A stretch of 51,362 nt of DNA, taken from assembly GCA_964219345.1 (NCBI GenBank), contig CAXPPN010000026.1, positions 1 to 51,362 of the forward strand, given 5' to 3'. Of this stretch, positions 24,804-32,866 are shown piece by piece (the stretch's first letter is position 1; every line of letters starts with the position of its first letter). The notes beneath the pieces were generated by a model. It saw only the letters and a program-made list of their open reading frames with translations. It made no database searches and was not told the origin of the DNA. This stretch comes from UBA3537 sp964219345. Its GTDB lineage: Bacteria > Bacteroidota > Bacteroidia > Flavobacteriales > Flavobacteriaceae. The position numbers and the translations under genes were made by a program.

Positions 24804-25964
24804 ATGAAATTAAGTTCAAATCGATCAATACTCAACTGGATTGTAATTCTGGTATCCTTCATTATTGTTTCGCTGATAATGTGGAATACCTATCGCTTTT
24901 TTCAAAAATTTAAAGAAGAAGAGCGAGTAAAAATGGAGAATTTTTCTGCGGCACAAATTGAGCTTTCAAAAACCCAAGACATCAATGGTAATATTAGCGA
25001 ATTCCCTCTAAAAATCATTCAAAGCAATACCACGACCCCAATGATTATTGTTGATTCTAAAGGTTTTTTTCAGTCCAATAATATTGATTTGGAAGGTAAA
25101 AACAGTCAGCAATACTTACAAAAATTGAGTGAAAAATTTGCCAAAGAAAATCCGCCATTGGAGGTTGTTTATGATGGAGAAGTATTATCTACATTATATT
25201 ATGGTAATTCTATTTTGTTGAACAAACTCAAATATTACCCCATGGCATTGGTGTTGATTATACTACTGTTCGCAGGACTTATTTATTTCTTTTACAGAAG
25301 CTCTAGATCTGCCACACAAAATAAGCTTTGGACAGCAATGGCCAAAGAAACCGCACATCAAATTGGAACACCATTGTCTTCACTCATTGGTTGGGCAGAA
25401 TTGCTCAAAAATGAAAATGTAAATTCAACATATATTGATGAAATCAATAATGATATTCAACGTTTGGAAACCATTACAGAACGCTTTAGTAAAATTGGTT
25501 CAATTCCTCAACTTGCTACAATTGATATTGTAACGGCAACACAAACATCTATTCAATATTTACAATCGCGAAGCAGTCAATTGGTTCATTTTGATATTAA
25601 ATTACCTGCAACACCTATTTTGGTTCAACTAAATGAAGAACTTTATAATTGGACCATTGAAAATTTGGTAAAAAATGGTATTGATGCCATGAAAGGAAAA
25701 GGTCAAATCGGCTTGGAATTACGTACGACTCATCAAGACATTATTGTTGAAATTTCAGATCGTGGTTCGGGGATTCCAAAAAAGCAATTCAAAACCATTT
25801 TTGAAACTGGTTATACTACCAAAAAAAGAGGTTGGGGATTAGGATTATCGCTAGCCAAACGCATTGTAGAGCAATATCACAACGGAAAAATTAAGGTACT
25901 TTCTTCAGAAATTGGTAAAGGAACTACGATTCAGATTACTTTAAAAAAAATCACAGAAATCTAG
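24804..25964 (+). CDS. membrane sensor histidine kinase
   Basis: A 386-residue two-component sensor. Two membrane helices (about residues 11-30 and 147-167) flank a small periplasmic domain. The phosphoacceptor His is residue 185 in KETAHQIGTPLSSLIGW. The ATPase domain shows the N box NLVKNGIDAM, the G1 box DRGSGIP, the F box FETGYTTK and the G2 box GWGLGLSLAKRIV. No response regulator gene lies nearby, so this is an orphan sensor here. Its signal is unknown. The 3' end overlaps the convergent HIT gene by 14 bases. Confidence 0.93.
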   Translation: MKLSSNRSILNWIVILVSFIIVSLIMWNTYRFFQKFKEEERVKMENFSAAQIELSKTQDINGNISEFPLKIIQSNTTTPMIIVDSKGFFQSNNIDLEGKNSQQYLQKLSEKFAKENPPLEVVYDGEVLSTLYYGNSILLNKLKYYPMALVLIILLFAGLIYFFYRSSRSATQNKLWTAMAKETAHQIGTPLSSLIGWAELLKNENVNSTYIDEINNDIQRLETITERFSKIGSIPQLATIDIVTATQTSIQYLQSRSSQLVHFDIKLPATPILVQLNEELYNWTIENLVKNGIDAMKGKGQIGLELRTTHQDIIVEISDRGSGIPKKQFKTIFETGYTTKKRGWGLGLSLAKRIVEQYHNGKIKVLSSEIGKGTTIQITLKKITEI

Positions 25965-26340
25965 CAATTGCTTTTGCAGTTGCTTCAAAGTCTTCAGAAG
26001 AAAGAGATTCTTTTTTAATGAATTGGGCGTCTTCCATAGCATTTAATGGAATCAAATGTACGTGGGCATGAGGAACTTCAAGACCTACAACAGTCATTCC
26101 TACACGTCTGCAAGGAATTGCTTTTTCAATGGCAAGTGCTACAGTTCTTGAAAACTTCATCAGTCCATCATAGGTAAATTCATCTAAATCAAACAATTTA
26201 TCAACTTCTTTTTTAGGAGTACAAAGCGTATGCCCTTTGGCATTGGGATTGATATCCAAAAAAGCTAAAAAATCATTAGTTTCTGCTACTTTGTAACAAG
26301 GAATTTCTCCCGCAATTATTTTTGAAAATATTGAAGCCAT
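25951..26340 (-). CDS. HIT family nucleotide hydrolase
   Basis: A 129-residue histidine-triad protein. The active-site motif is HAHVHLIPL near residues 94-102, and the N-terminal FSKIIAGEIPCYKV and FLDINPNAKGHTL segments place it with bacterial HIT proteins of the HinT type, which cleave nucleoside phosphoramidates. The ATG at 26338-26340 is used; a TTG directly before it is unnecessary. It follows greA by 9 bases on the same strand, a pairing familiar in flavobacteria, so it is probably co-transcribed with greA. Confidence 0.92.
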   Translation of the reverse strand: MASIFSKIIAGEIPCYKVAETNDFLAFLDINPNAKGHTLCTPKKEVDKLFDLDEFTYDGLMKFSRTVALAIEKAIPCRRVGMTVVGLEVPHAHVHLIPLNAMEDAQFIKKESLSSEDFEATAKAIARFL

Positions 26341-26349
26341 CAAGAGATT

Positions 26350-26823
26350 TTATCGCGTAATTTCTAAAATTTCAAATTTTATTACACCATTAGGAACTTG
26401 AATTTCTGCAATGTCACCAACACTTTTTCCTAACAATCCTTTTCCAATTGGGGAGTTTACAGATATTTTCCCTGCTGCCAAATTGGCCTCGCCATCTGCA
26501 ACCAAAAGATAGGTAAGTTCCATACCATTGGTTTGGTTTTTTATTTTAACATTGGACAACACCAGTGCTTTTGAGGTATCAAGCTGAGATTCATCAATAA
26601 GCCGTGCACCAGCTAAAGTATCTTCTAGTTTTGAAATACGCATTTCAAGCATTCCTTGTGCTTCTTTGGCAGCATCGTATTCAGCATTTTCACTCAAATC
26701 GCCTTTGTCACGTGCTTCAGCAATAGCTTTGGACGCTTTTACACGCTCTACGTCTTTGAGCTGTTGAAGCTCATCGCGCAATTTTTTTAGTCCTTCTGCG
26801 GTATAATATGATACGTTACTCAT
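26350..26823 (-). CDS. greA: transcription elongation factor GreA
   Basis: A 157-residue factor that rescues backtracked RNA polymerase by stimulating transcript cleavage. The coiled-coil N-terminus carries the conserved tip KGDLSENAEYDAAKEAQ, with the acidic residues that reach into the polymerase. The C-terminal domain includes NSPIGKGLLGK. The ATG at 26821-26823 (MSNVSYYT) was chosen: the open frame extends to 26874, but the extra 17 residues are Lys-rich and unlike the family. A hairpin and promoter lie in the 100 bases upstream, and the HIT gene follows. Confidence 0.96.
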   Translation of the reverse strand: MSNVSYYTAEGLKKLRDELQQLKDVERVKASKAIAEARDKGDLSENAEYDAAKEAQGMLEMRISKLEDTLAGARLIDESQLDTSKALVLSNVKIKNQTNGMELTYLLVADGEANLAAGKISVNSPIGKGLLGKSVGDIAEIQVPNGVIKFEILEITR

Positions 26824-26888
26824 ACGTTTATTTTTATGTTTTTTAATTTGAGGGCTTTCTTTTTTTAGTAACACACTAAAACAGAAAA

Positions 26889-26908
26889 AATCCCGTTTTC
26901 ACGAGATT
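26889..26908 (-). terminator. terminator-like hairpin at the 5' end of the greA transcript
   Basis: On the minus strand, AATCTCGT and ACGGGATT pair over 8 bp (one G-T) around a GAAA tetraloop, followed by a run of six T. It starts where transcription from the -7 box at 26915-26922 should begin and lies 66 bases upstream of the greA ATG. It may be a 5' stabilising hairpin or an early terminator; no minus-strand gene immediately upstream needs it. Confidence 0.55.
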
Positions 26909-26914
26909 ACTATA

Positions 26915-26922
26915 CAAATATA
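26915..26922 (-). promoter_or_regulatory. -7 promoter element of greA
   Basis: TATATTTG on the minus strand matches TAnnTTTG exactly and would start transcription near 26908. No clear TTTG lies 17-23 bases upstream. Confidence 0.5.
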
Positions 26923-26988
26923 CAAAATATTTAGCTACTGCTGATTTTTGTTGTATTTTGGTCTATACATTACTAAAAACCCTTAAAA

Positions 26989-27456
26989 ATGCTACGCAAA
27001 GATGTTCCTCTTTTTAAACATTTGAAAGTCAACTATTTATACTGGATTGTGCTTTGTATTTTTTTGTGGAGTTGCTCAGAAAGAAATAATTACAACGATA
27101 ATTGCAATTTTCTACTAAATGTAGGTGTAAATGTAAGCTTGAATCTCAACTTAGCACAATACAACCAGTTGAATTTTCCTAGCAATCCAGTGTATGTTCC
27201 AGTTCTAGGCAATGGCGGAATTATTGTGAATAATACGGGAACAGGCTATGTTGCCTTTGATGCTGCAGACCCAAACCATACTTTTAGTGATTGTGCGATT
27301 TTAAACATCACTGGTATAGAAGGAATTTGTGGTTGTGACGAAACACACAAATACAGTTTATTTACAGGTCAACCCCTGCAAAATTCCAATTTACAGTGCT
27401 CTCTAAAACCATACAGAGTAGAACGTATTGGAAATGAGTTGTTTATTTCGAATTAG
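26989..27456 (+). CDS. Rieske-like lipoprotein lacking normal cluster ligands
   Basis: A 155-residue protein with a hydrophobic leader ending in LWSC (lipobox Cys at residue 29), so it is likely a lipoprotein. The C-terminal part follows the Rieske plan: TFSDCAILN, then CGCDETHKYSLFTGQPLQ and LKPYRVERIGNELFIS. Real Rieske proteins need CxH and CxxH; here the second box has Asp where the His should be, and the first lacks His after its Cys. It therefore probably does not bind a normal [2Fe-2S] cluster. It lies opposite greA and its last four bases overlap the convergent downstream gene. The fold assignment is moderate; function is unknown. Confidence 0.6.
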   Translation: MLRKDVPLFKHLKVNYLYWIVLCIFLWSCSERNNYNDNCNFLLNVGVNVSLNLNLAQYNQLNFPSNPVYVPVLGNGGIIVNNTGTGYVAFDAADPNHTFSDCAILNITGIEGICGCDETHKYSLFTGQPLQNSNLQCSLKPYRVERIGNELFISN

Positions 27457-28289
27457 TTTAAATAACTCAAAAATTCGGAACTGAGCTCAACCAAAGAATC
27501 TAATAATAAAAATTCATTTTCCTTTTTTAAATAATCTGATTTAATATTTTGTCCTTCACAATAATCGAAAAATAAATATTTGTATTCCGATGTAATTTTA
27601 AGTGTGTTTTTCAAAAGTGCATCATTAAAAAAATGGCTTTTTTTAAACAGCTCGTCCAAATCTTTATAAGAAATATAGGTTTCTGTAGGCTTACGCTTTT
27701 TTTTACTTTTTAGTAGATTATAAATAAGTCCAAATACTGCAACGAAATCAAAGTTATAATTTGTAGGTTGATATCTGTGAAGATTATTTTTTTTATCCTT
27801 ACGAATTTGATTGTTCAAATTTAAATTTTGTTTTTCAGCACTAAATTCTTTTTCCTTAGTCTTATTTTTAAGGGCAACTTCCTCAAGTTCATTGACTTGA
27901 TTTTTAAGTTGAATGACCAAAATTTCAGTAAAATGAAGTGCTTTGACCCTAATTTTTTGAGCTATATAAAATGAAGACTCAAAAGAAATTGTGTCATTTT
28001 CAGAAGCATTAATTGAAAAATCCCCTTTTTCATCAGAATATGTGGAAGTATCTTGAGTGATATTTGTGATTCTTACATGCTTTGCAACGGCTTTTTCGCC
28101 ATAAATTTTCCCAGTAATTTTCTGCTGATAAAAAACGAGATTTGAAACCACTAATAAAACGTATATGATTTTGGATTTTACCAAACTATTTGATTCGTTA
28201 ATAGAATTTCCGTTTTCAAGCGCACAATTATTAAAATATTCTTCAATAAATGCTTCCTGTCTGGATAAAACTATAAAAATCATTCCCAC
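27453..28289 (-). CDS. protein with carboxypeptidase-regulatory-like domain, start uncertain
   Basis: The open frame (278 residues from a GTG at 28289) contains what looks like an internal signal peptide, KSKIIYVLLVVSNLVFYQQ, from about residue 38. A CarboxypepD_reg-like beta domain follows (ITGKIYGEKAVAKHVRITN, then YSDEKGDFSINAS), then a Lys-rich stretch and a helical C-terminus. The real start is probably the TTG at 28184, directly before the signal peptide, giving about 243 residues. No ATG is available there, so the original start codon may have been lost. Homologues are exported proteins of unknown role. It overlaps the Rieske-like gene by 4 bases, tail to tail. Confidence 0.6.
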   Translation of the reverse strand: MGMIFIVLSRQEAFIEEYFNNCALENGNSINESNSLVKSKIIYVLLVVSNLVFYQQKITGKIYGEKAVAKHVRITNITQDTSTYSDEKGDFSINASENDTISFESSFYIAQKIRVKALHFTEILVIQLKNQVNELEEVALKNKTKEKEFSAEKQNLNLNNQIRKDKKNNLHRYQPTNYNFDFVAVFGLIYNLLKSKKKRKPTETYISYKDLDELFKKSHFFNDALLKNTLKITSEYKYLFFDYCEGQNIKSDYLKKENEFLLLDSLVELSSEFLSYLN

Positions 28290-28361
28290 ACAACTGTTAA
28301 TTCACTATATCTTAACAATAATGCATAAAGCGTTTAATCTAATCTGAAATTTAATAAACAA

Positions 28362-28401
28362 AGAAACCCCACACCACTGGCGTAGGGTTTTTATTTTAAA
28401 G
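28362..28401 (-). terminator. probable terminator of the TonB receptor gene
   Basis: Arms AAACCC and GGGTTT enclose a partly paired interior and are followed on the minus strand by a T-rich stretch, about 12 bases past the receptor stop. A T-run also exists on the plus side, so it may work both ways. Confidence 0.55.
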
Positions 28402-28412
28402 TAATTTCTTCC

Positions 28413-30536
28413 CTAAAATATTAAGGTCATTCCCAATAAAAAGTTGCGGGTAGCTTGTGGGTAATACCCCTGTATTTCTGTAGCGGTTGGACCGCTCCAA
28501 GTGTCCAAATAGGTGTAACCACGATCTGCATATTCCAAATCAAATAAGTTGTTGACCATGCCCGTAAATACAATAGATTTAAACACATTGTTTACAGGAA
28601 GTGTATAACTAAAATTTAAATCTGTCACAAAATAACTGTCCAATTTAGACGCTTCTGTATCTGTATTACTCATGTATTGTTCTCCTACATATTTTCCAAT
28701 CAATGCAGCTCTGAATTTGTTGTTTGGAGCATATTCCAAAGCGTTAGTAGCGACAACATCTGGTGAAAATGCAATAGTAGTATCCCCTAAATTTTGTATT
28801 CCTCCATCACGATTAATCGTTAAATCTTGGATTTTATTTTTGCTCAAGGCTAAATTAGAATTCAATGTCAATTGTTCTGTTAGTACAATACTCGCATCCA
28901 ACTCTAGCCCCAATCGGTAGCTGCTATCCACATTTTCTCGAAGATATTCACCCACATTATCTAGGGCTCCAGTAAGTACCAACTGGTTATCGTACTGCAT
29001 ATAATACAGGTTGGCATTAAGACTAAATCCTTTAGATTGATGGCGCCAGCCCAATTCAAAATCATTTAATGTTTCATGTTTTACATCTGTAGCATTGCTT
29101 TCAAAGTCATTGCGATTAGGTTCTTTGTTTGCCCTTGCATATGAAGCATAAAAACTATTATTAGCATTGAGTGTGTAGGTTAACCCAAATTTTGGATTAA
29201 AAAAATTAAAATCTTCATCTACATCAATAGGTGCTCTTTCGGATGTAAGTCCTGTGGTGGTGTAATTAACAAATCGAGTTTGAAGATCTAAAAATGCTTG
29301 TACAGTATTTGACATTCTAAAGGTGGCCTTAGAGAAAATACTAAAATCAGATTTGTCCGAAATGCTCAAATAATAGCGATCTCTAATGCTTGTTCCTAAA
29401 ACCAAATCGCTTCCCCAAATCAACTCTCCATAATGATCATTAGTATAATCGCTATAGGATATTCCCGAAATAATTTCTAACCCATTTTTTTGGTAGGTTG
29501 TATTGGCATTCAATACATAAAAATGATTGTCTAACCAGCGACGCACAATTACATCACTTCCATCATTGATAAGGTTGTTGTAGTCTGCAGCATCTCGATC
29601 ATCTTTAAATTGCTCAAAAAAGCCTTTTCCTCTAGTGTAGCTTAAACCAAGATTTGTAGACCAATTTGAATTTAAAGTTTCATTCCAGTGCAATTGGTAG
29701 TGGTCTTGCCAGTAGTTGTCGGTTTCGTTGTCATAGGTGTATGGATTTTGAGTGCGGTCCTGCTCCATTTGTTCTTTACTCAATCCATACCAAGATTGGT
29801 AAGTTTTTTCTTTACCTCCAAAAGTTATGGCTTTAACTAAAGTGTTATCATCCATATAATTTCCTTGCAAATAATACGATTTTAAATCGGTAAAGGCACG
29901 GTCGACATATCCATCGGAATAAATTTTAGATAATCGCCCTGCAAATTCAAAGTGCTCATTTATAAGTCCAGTAGTAAATTTTACACTATGCTTTCGGGTT
30001 CCAAAAGATCCAAAAGAATTAGCAATTTCGCCACCAGAATGTTCTGAAATAGCATCAGTTAAAATGTTTAGACTTGCACCAAAAGCCCCTGAACCATTGG
30101 TAGAAGTTCCAACACCTCGCTGTAATTGTAAATTTTCCACAGAAGAAGCAAAATCTCCAAGATTGACCCAAAATGTACCTTGACTTTCGGCATCATTATA
30201 TGGAATCCCGTTTATGGTAACATTGACACGGGTGGCATCTGTACCACGAACACGCAAATAGGTATACCCAATTCCTGCTCCAGCATCAGAAGACGATACA
30301 ACTGAGGGAAGGTAGTTAAGTAATATTGGAATGTCTTGACCTAAATTACGTTTTTGAATGTCTTTTTTTGACACATTAGAATGCGTGATTGGCGCATTAG
30401 GTTTTACTCTTACAGCTTTTACCAACACCTCATCCAAGTTTTGTGTTGTGGTAGAATCTTGAGCTTGATTATTTTGGGCAAAAATTGTGGAATTTATAGT
30501 CACAATAAGCACCAAATAAAGAATATATTTTTTCAT
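28413..30536 (-). CDS. TonB-dependent outer-membrane receptor, predicted thiamine-related uptake
   Basis: A 707-residue receptor. A signal peptide (YILYLVLIVTINSTIFAQ) is followed by a TonB-box-like LDEVLVKAVRV, the plug domain (about residues 50-165, with YLRVRGTDATRVNVTINGIP and the RGVGTSTNGSGAFGASLNI segment) and a long beta-barrel ending in an aromatic residue (FLLGMTLIF). It lacks the N-terminal carboxypeptidase-like domain of SusC proteins, and no SusD gene is adjacent, so it belongs to the cofactor/siderophore class. The TPP riboswitch in its leader strongly suggests thiamine or a precursor as substrate; such receptors are called Omr1 in comparative genomics of Bacteroidota. Genes for a PnuC-like transporter and a kinase lie upstream on the same strand. 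Confidence 0.93.
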   Translation of the reverse strand: MKKYILYLVLIVTINSTIFAQNNQAQDSTTTQNLDEVLVKAVRVKPNAPITHSNVSKKDIQKRNLGQDIPILLNYLPSVVSSSDAGAGIGYTYLRVRGTDATRVNVTINGIPYNDAESQGTFWVNLGDFASSVENLQLQRGVGTSTNGSGAFGASLNILTDAISEHSGGEIANSFGSFGTRKHSVKFTTGLINEHFEFAGRLSKIYSDGYVDRAFTDLKSYYLQGNYMDDNTLVKAITFGGKEKTYQSWYGLSKEQMEQDRTQNPYTYDNETDNYWQDHYQLHWNETLNSNWSTNLGLSYTRGKGFFEQFKDDRDAADYNNLINDGSDVIVRRWLDNHFYVLNANTTYQKNGLEIISGISYSDYTNDHYGELIWGSDLVLGTSIRDRYYLSISDKSDFSIFSKATFRMSNTVQAFLDLQTRFVNYTTTGLTSERAPIDVDEDFNFFNPKFGLTYTLNANNSFYASYARANKEPNRNDFESNATDVKHETLNDFELGWRHQSKGFSLNANLYYMQYDNQLVLTGALDNVGEYLRENVDSSYRLGLELDASIVLTEQLTLNSNLALSKNKIQDLTINRDGGIQNLGDTTIAFSPDVVATNALEYAPNNKFRAALIGKYVGEQYMSNTDTEASKLDSYFVTDLNFSYTLPVNNVFKSIVFTGMVNNLFDLEYADRGYTYLDTWSGPTATEIQGYYPQATRNFLLGMTLIF

Positions 30537-30600
30537 ACGATTTTTTTAATCGAATAAAAAGAGGTCATTATTCTTTGTTAAATAAAATTAAACTAAAAGT

Positions 30601-30617
30601 TGAAACATTGTGTTTCA
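30601..30617 (-). promoter_or_regulatory. hairpin downstream of the TPP aptamer (possible expression platform)
   Basis: TGAAAC and GTTTCA form a perfect 6-bp stem with a 5-base loop immediately after the aptamer and 65 bases before the receptor ATG. Only a loose T-rich tract follows, so it is either a weak terminator or part of a translational switch. Confidence 0.45.
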
Positions 30618-30692
30618 GTATTTCCCTAAACAGCATTACCTGTTCTAGGTTCAATGGGTATGATCTCAGCCTTGCGGCACCCCTTTATTGAG
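30618..30692 (-). promoter_or_regulatory. TPP (thi-box) riboswitch
   Basis: On the minus strand the conserved aptamer pieces occur in order: GGGGTGCC (30676-30683), GGCTGAGATCA (30661-30671), ACCCATTGAACCT just after, an AACAGGTAATGCTG segment and TTTAGGGAAA (30620-30629). These are the helix P1 to P5 elements that bind thiamine pyrophosphate. It lies between a promoter box and the TonB receptor start, so TPP should repress the receptor. No second copy was found upstream of the pnuC-kinase genes. Confidence 0.93.
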
Positions 30693-30699
30693 AACAGTG

Positions 30700-30707
30700 C
30701 AAAGTTA
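30700..30707 (-). promoter_or_regulatory. -7 promoter element of the TPP riboswitch and TonB receptor
   Basis: TAACTTTG on the minus strand is an exact TAnnTTTG match placed directly before the aptamer, predicting a transcript start near 30693. It shows that the receptor has its own promoter, separate from the upstream operon. No -33 TTTG was found. Confidence 0.55.
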
Positions 30708-30746
30708 CATTAGAAATAAAACTTATACTAGTTATTTATATTTTTT

Positions 30747-32300
30747 TTAAACTTCCAATTGATGTGGTGCTTTTAGTAAGTCATGTACCTTTTTTACTGG
30801 GTTAAAAGTTGAAAGAGGGACTTCAACAAAAACAGTATTCCACAGAGCCATACCACCATTCCAAAGTCCAGGACGCTCAAGTGTTTTGAGTTTTTTACCA
30901 TACTTATTTTTTATGGCCACAAAATGGGTTTTGGCATCCACAAACTGATTTAAATCATACTTTTCCCCTTTGTAATTTCTAACCCCACAAACAATATCAA
31001 CAGGGTTAAAATGTGTAGCAGATTTTATAATATTATTTTGACTTTCAGACTTAGTGTTAATTTGGTTCATTTCTACAATTTGTAAACTCAATTCTCCATT
31101 TTCGTGTTTTATCCAAAAAGGACCACCACCAGGTTCACCTTCATTTTTTACCATCCCACAAACTCGTATTGGACGATGAATCCTAGATTTTAAATACTCT
31201 ATTTTGTAATGATTTGCATATTTTTCAAACTCTGAAGAAATATGTACATTCATTTGATCTGAAAGAAAATTTGCAATTTCGTTAATTTTTTCCTCTGAAA
31301 TATTAGCTTGATCAAGCTGATGTGCATAGTCAAATGCTTTGGATTGAATTTTTAGTAAATAGCCCCCCAAAATTGTTTTGTAATACACCATTTCGTCCAT
31401 GCAATCTTGCATCATCACATTATCAATATTTTTAATAAAAATCAAATCTGTATCAATGGCGTTCAAATTATGTAGTAGTGCTCCATGGCCCGATGGACGA
31501 AACAATAATTTACCATCGAGCTTAAAAGGTTTATGGTCTAATGTAATGGCAATAGTATCAGTTTTTGAATCTTGAAAAGAATACGAAATGTCAAAAGATG
31601 TATTAGTTTTAGATTCTACTATTTCTTTTATGGAATTATAATGTTCTAAAAATTGATTTTGATGCTGATTTGAAATTGTGAAATGGAGTGTCGCATTGCC
31701 ATCAATAGCAGCATATTGACTCGCCTCAACAAGGTGCTCTTCAAAGGCTGTAGAAATGTGGGTTTTATAATTGTGAAATGGTAATAGCCCTTTTGGGTAT
31801 TCGCCAAAATCAAAATACTTTTTAGATAATAAAAACTCTACGAACAACAAGCGTCTTTTGTCTAAAGGCAACAACTTAAACTCTGGGAAGTGATTTTTTA
31901 ATGCTTCAAAAACCTCATCATGAAAAGGCAACTTTTCTACAGTAACAAAAAACAAAAAAAGATCTACACTTTTGGTTCTATTAACATAAGAATTTATTGT
32001 TTCTTTATTAATGTCATAGTTGTCCAAAAAAGTGTAAAGACTTTTAAACATTCGAGATGCAGCACCAGATGCAGGGACAAATTTTATAACCGATTTTTCC
32101 TTTTTATGAGCATCAAAAAAAGTTGCAAAATATTGAGATTCTTCTTCTGAAAACTTTATAATACCATCTCCTATGGTTGCGGGGGAATGTAAGTTAACAA
32201 AAGAATTTAAACGTGTCAAATGTAACAGTTGATTTTCTACAGATTTTAGATCTTGTCCCTTGTCCTCTATTTGCTTTATGTCTTGCTTAGTAAATTTCAA
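30747..32300 (-). CDS. DUF4301 protein
   Basis: A 517-residue protein matching DUF4301 throughout. Notable segments are KFVPASGAASRMFKSLYTF (about residues 73-91, resembling a nucleotide-binding loop), LFRPSGHGALLHNLN, the CGMVKNEGEPGGGPFWIK block and a final GLWNGGMALWNTVFVEVP. The glycine-rich blocks suggest a nucleotidyltransferase-like fold, but no biochemical function is established. The start is TTG at 32298-32300, overlapping the stop of the kinase gene; there is no ATG near it. It is the last gene before the TPP-controlled receptor and is probably co-transcribed with the PnuC-like transporter and kinase. Confidence 0.85.
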   Translation of the reverse strand: MKFTKQDIKQIEDKGQDLKSVENQLLHLTRLNSFVNLHSPATIGDGIIKFSEEESQYFATFFDAHKKEKSVIKFVPASGAASRMFKSLYTFLDNYDINKETINSYVNRTKSVDLFLFFVTVEKLPFHDEVFEALKNHFPEFKLLPLDKRRLLFVEFLLSKKYFDFGEYPKGLLPFHNYKTHISTAFEEHLVEASQYAAIDGNATLHFTISNQHQNQFLEHYNSIKEIVESKTNTSFDISYSFQDSKTDTIAITLDHKPFKLDGKLLFRPSGHGALLHNLNAIDTDLIFIKNIDNVMMQDCMDEMVYYKTILGGYLLKIQSKAFDYAHQLDQANISEEKINEIANFLSDQMNVHISSEFEKYANHYKIEYLKSRIHRPIRVCGMVKNEGEPGGGPFWIKHENGELSLQIVEMNQINTKSESQNNIIKSATHFNPVDIVCGVRNYKGEKYDLNQFVDAKTHFVAIKNKYGKKLKTLERPGLWNGGMALWNTVFVEVPLSTFNPVKKVHDLLKAPHQLEV

Positions 32301-32866
32301 TTCTTGGATTCAATTAGGTTGTCAATATACGCTATTGCTGTTGATAAACGATAATTATGTAAGCCATTTAGCTTAATGTATGGAAGTTTTTGTTTTTTTA
32401 ATTCCAATTCAAATCGATCAAACATAAACTTTCTTTCGTTTGGTTTATCTCGTAAATCATCTTCCACCCATGGAACGTCTATTTCACACAAAAAGTATAA
32501 ATCATAGTGATTTTTTTTGGAATAAAATTCAATATTGGAGTCGCAAAAACCATCAAAATAAACTTCAGAATATACTTTTGTTTGCAATATATCAGTATCG
32601 CAAATGAGTACTTTATTGGCTTTTTTTGCCAATTCATTTTCTAATTTTATTTGCCCTTTTGCAATTGGTATTAAATCCTCTTTGGAACAAATGGCTTTTT
32701 TCTGATCCCACTTTTTTTGTAAATATTCTCTAGCATATTCTGGAACAAAAGCTGTGTTATAATACTTAGCCAAAGCTGTTGAAAGCGTTGTTTTTCCAGT
32801 AGATTCCGGTCCAAATAAAACGACTCTTATGCAGTTGGCTGGCTGTTGTTCAAGTTCTTTTTCCAT
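32297..32866 (-). CDS. NadR-like P-loop kinase (nicotinamide riboside or thiamine kinase candidate)
   Basis: A 189-residue P-loop ATPase resembling the ribosylnicotinamide kinase domain of NadR. Walker A is LFGPESTGKTTLS near residues 17-29, followed by VPEYAREYL and CDTDILQTKVYSE, typical of that kinase domain. The adenylyltransferase and DNA-binding domains of full NadR are absent. I took the ATG at 32864-32866; the open frame reaches 32986, but that part lies within the transporter gene. It overlaps the PnuC-like gene by 40 bases, so transporter and kinase are tightly linked: import followed by phosphorylation to trap the vitamin. Whether the substrate is nicotinamide riboside or thiamine is open. 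Confidence 0.82.
   Translation of the reverse strand: MEKELEQQPANCIRVVLFGPESTGKTTLSTALAKYYNTAFVPEYAREYLQKKWDQKKAICSKEDLIPIAKGQIKLENELAKKANKVLICDTDILQTKVYSEVYFDGFCDSNIEFYSKKNHYDLYFLCEIDVPWVEDDLRDKPNERKFMFDRFELELKKQKLPYIKLNGLHNYRLSTAIAYIDNLIESKN

Noticed and set aside
28290..28361. Small gene between the carboxypeptidase-regulatory-like gene and the TonB receptor terminator
   Set aside because: The stretch is AT-rich with no convincing start, domain or coding bias; I see nothing in it.
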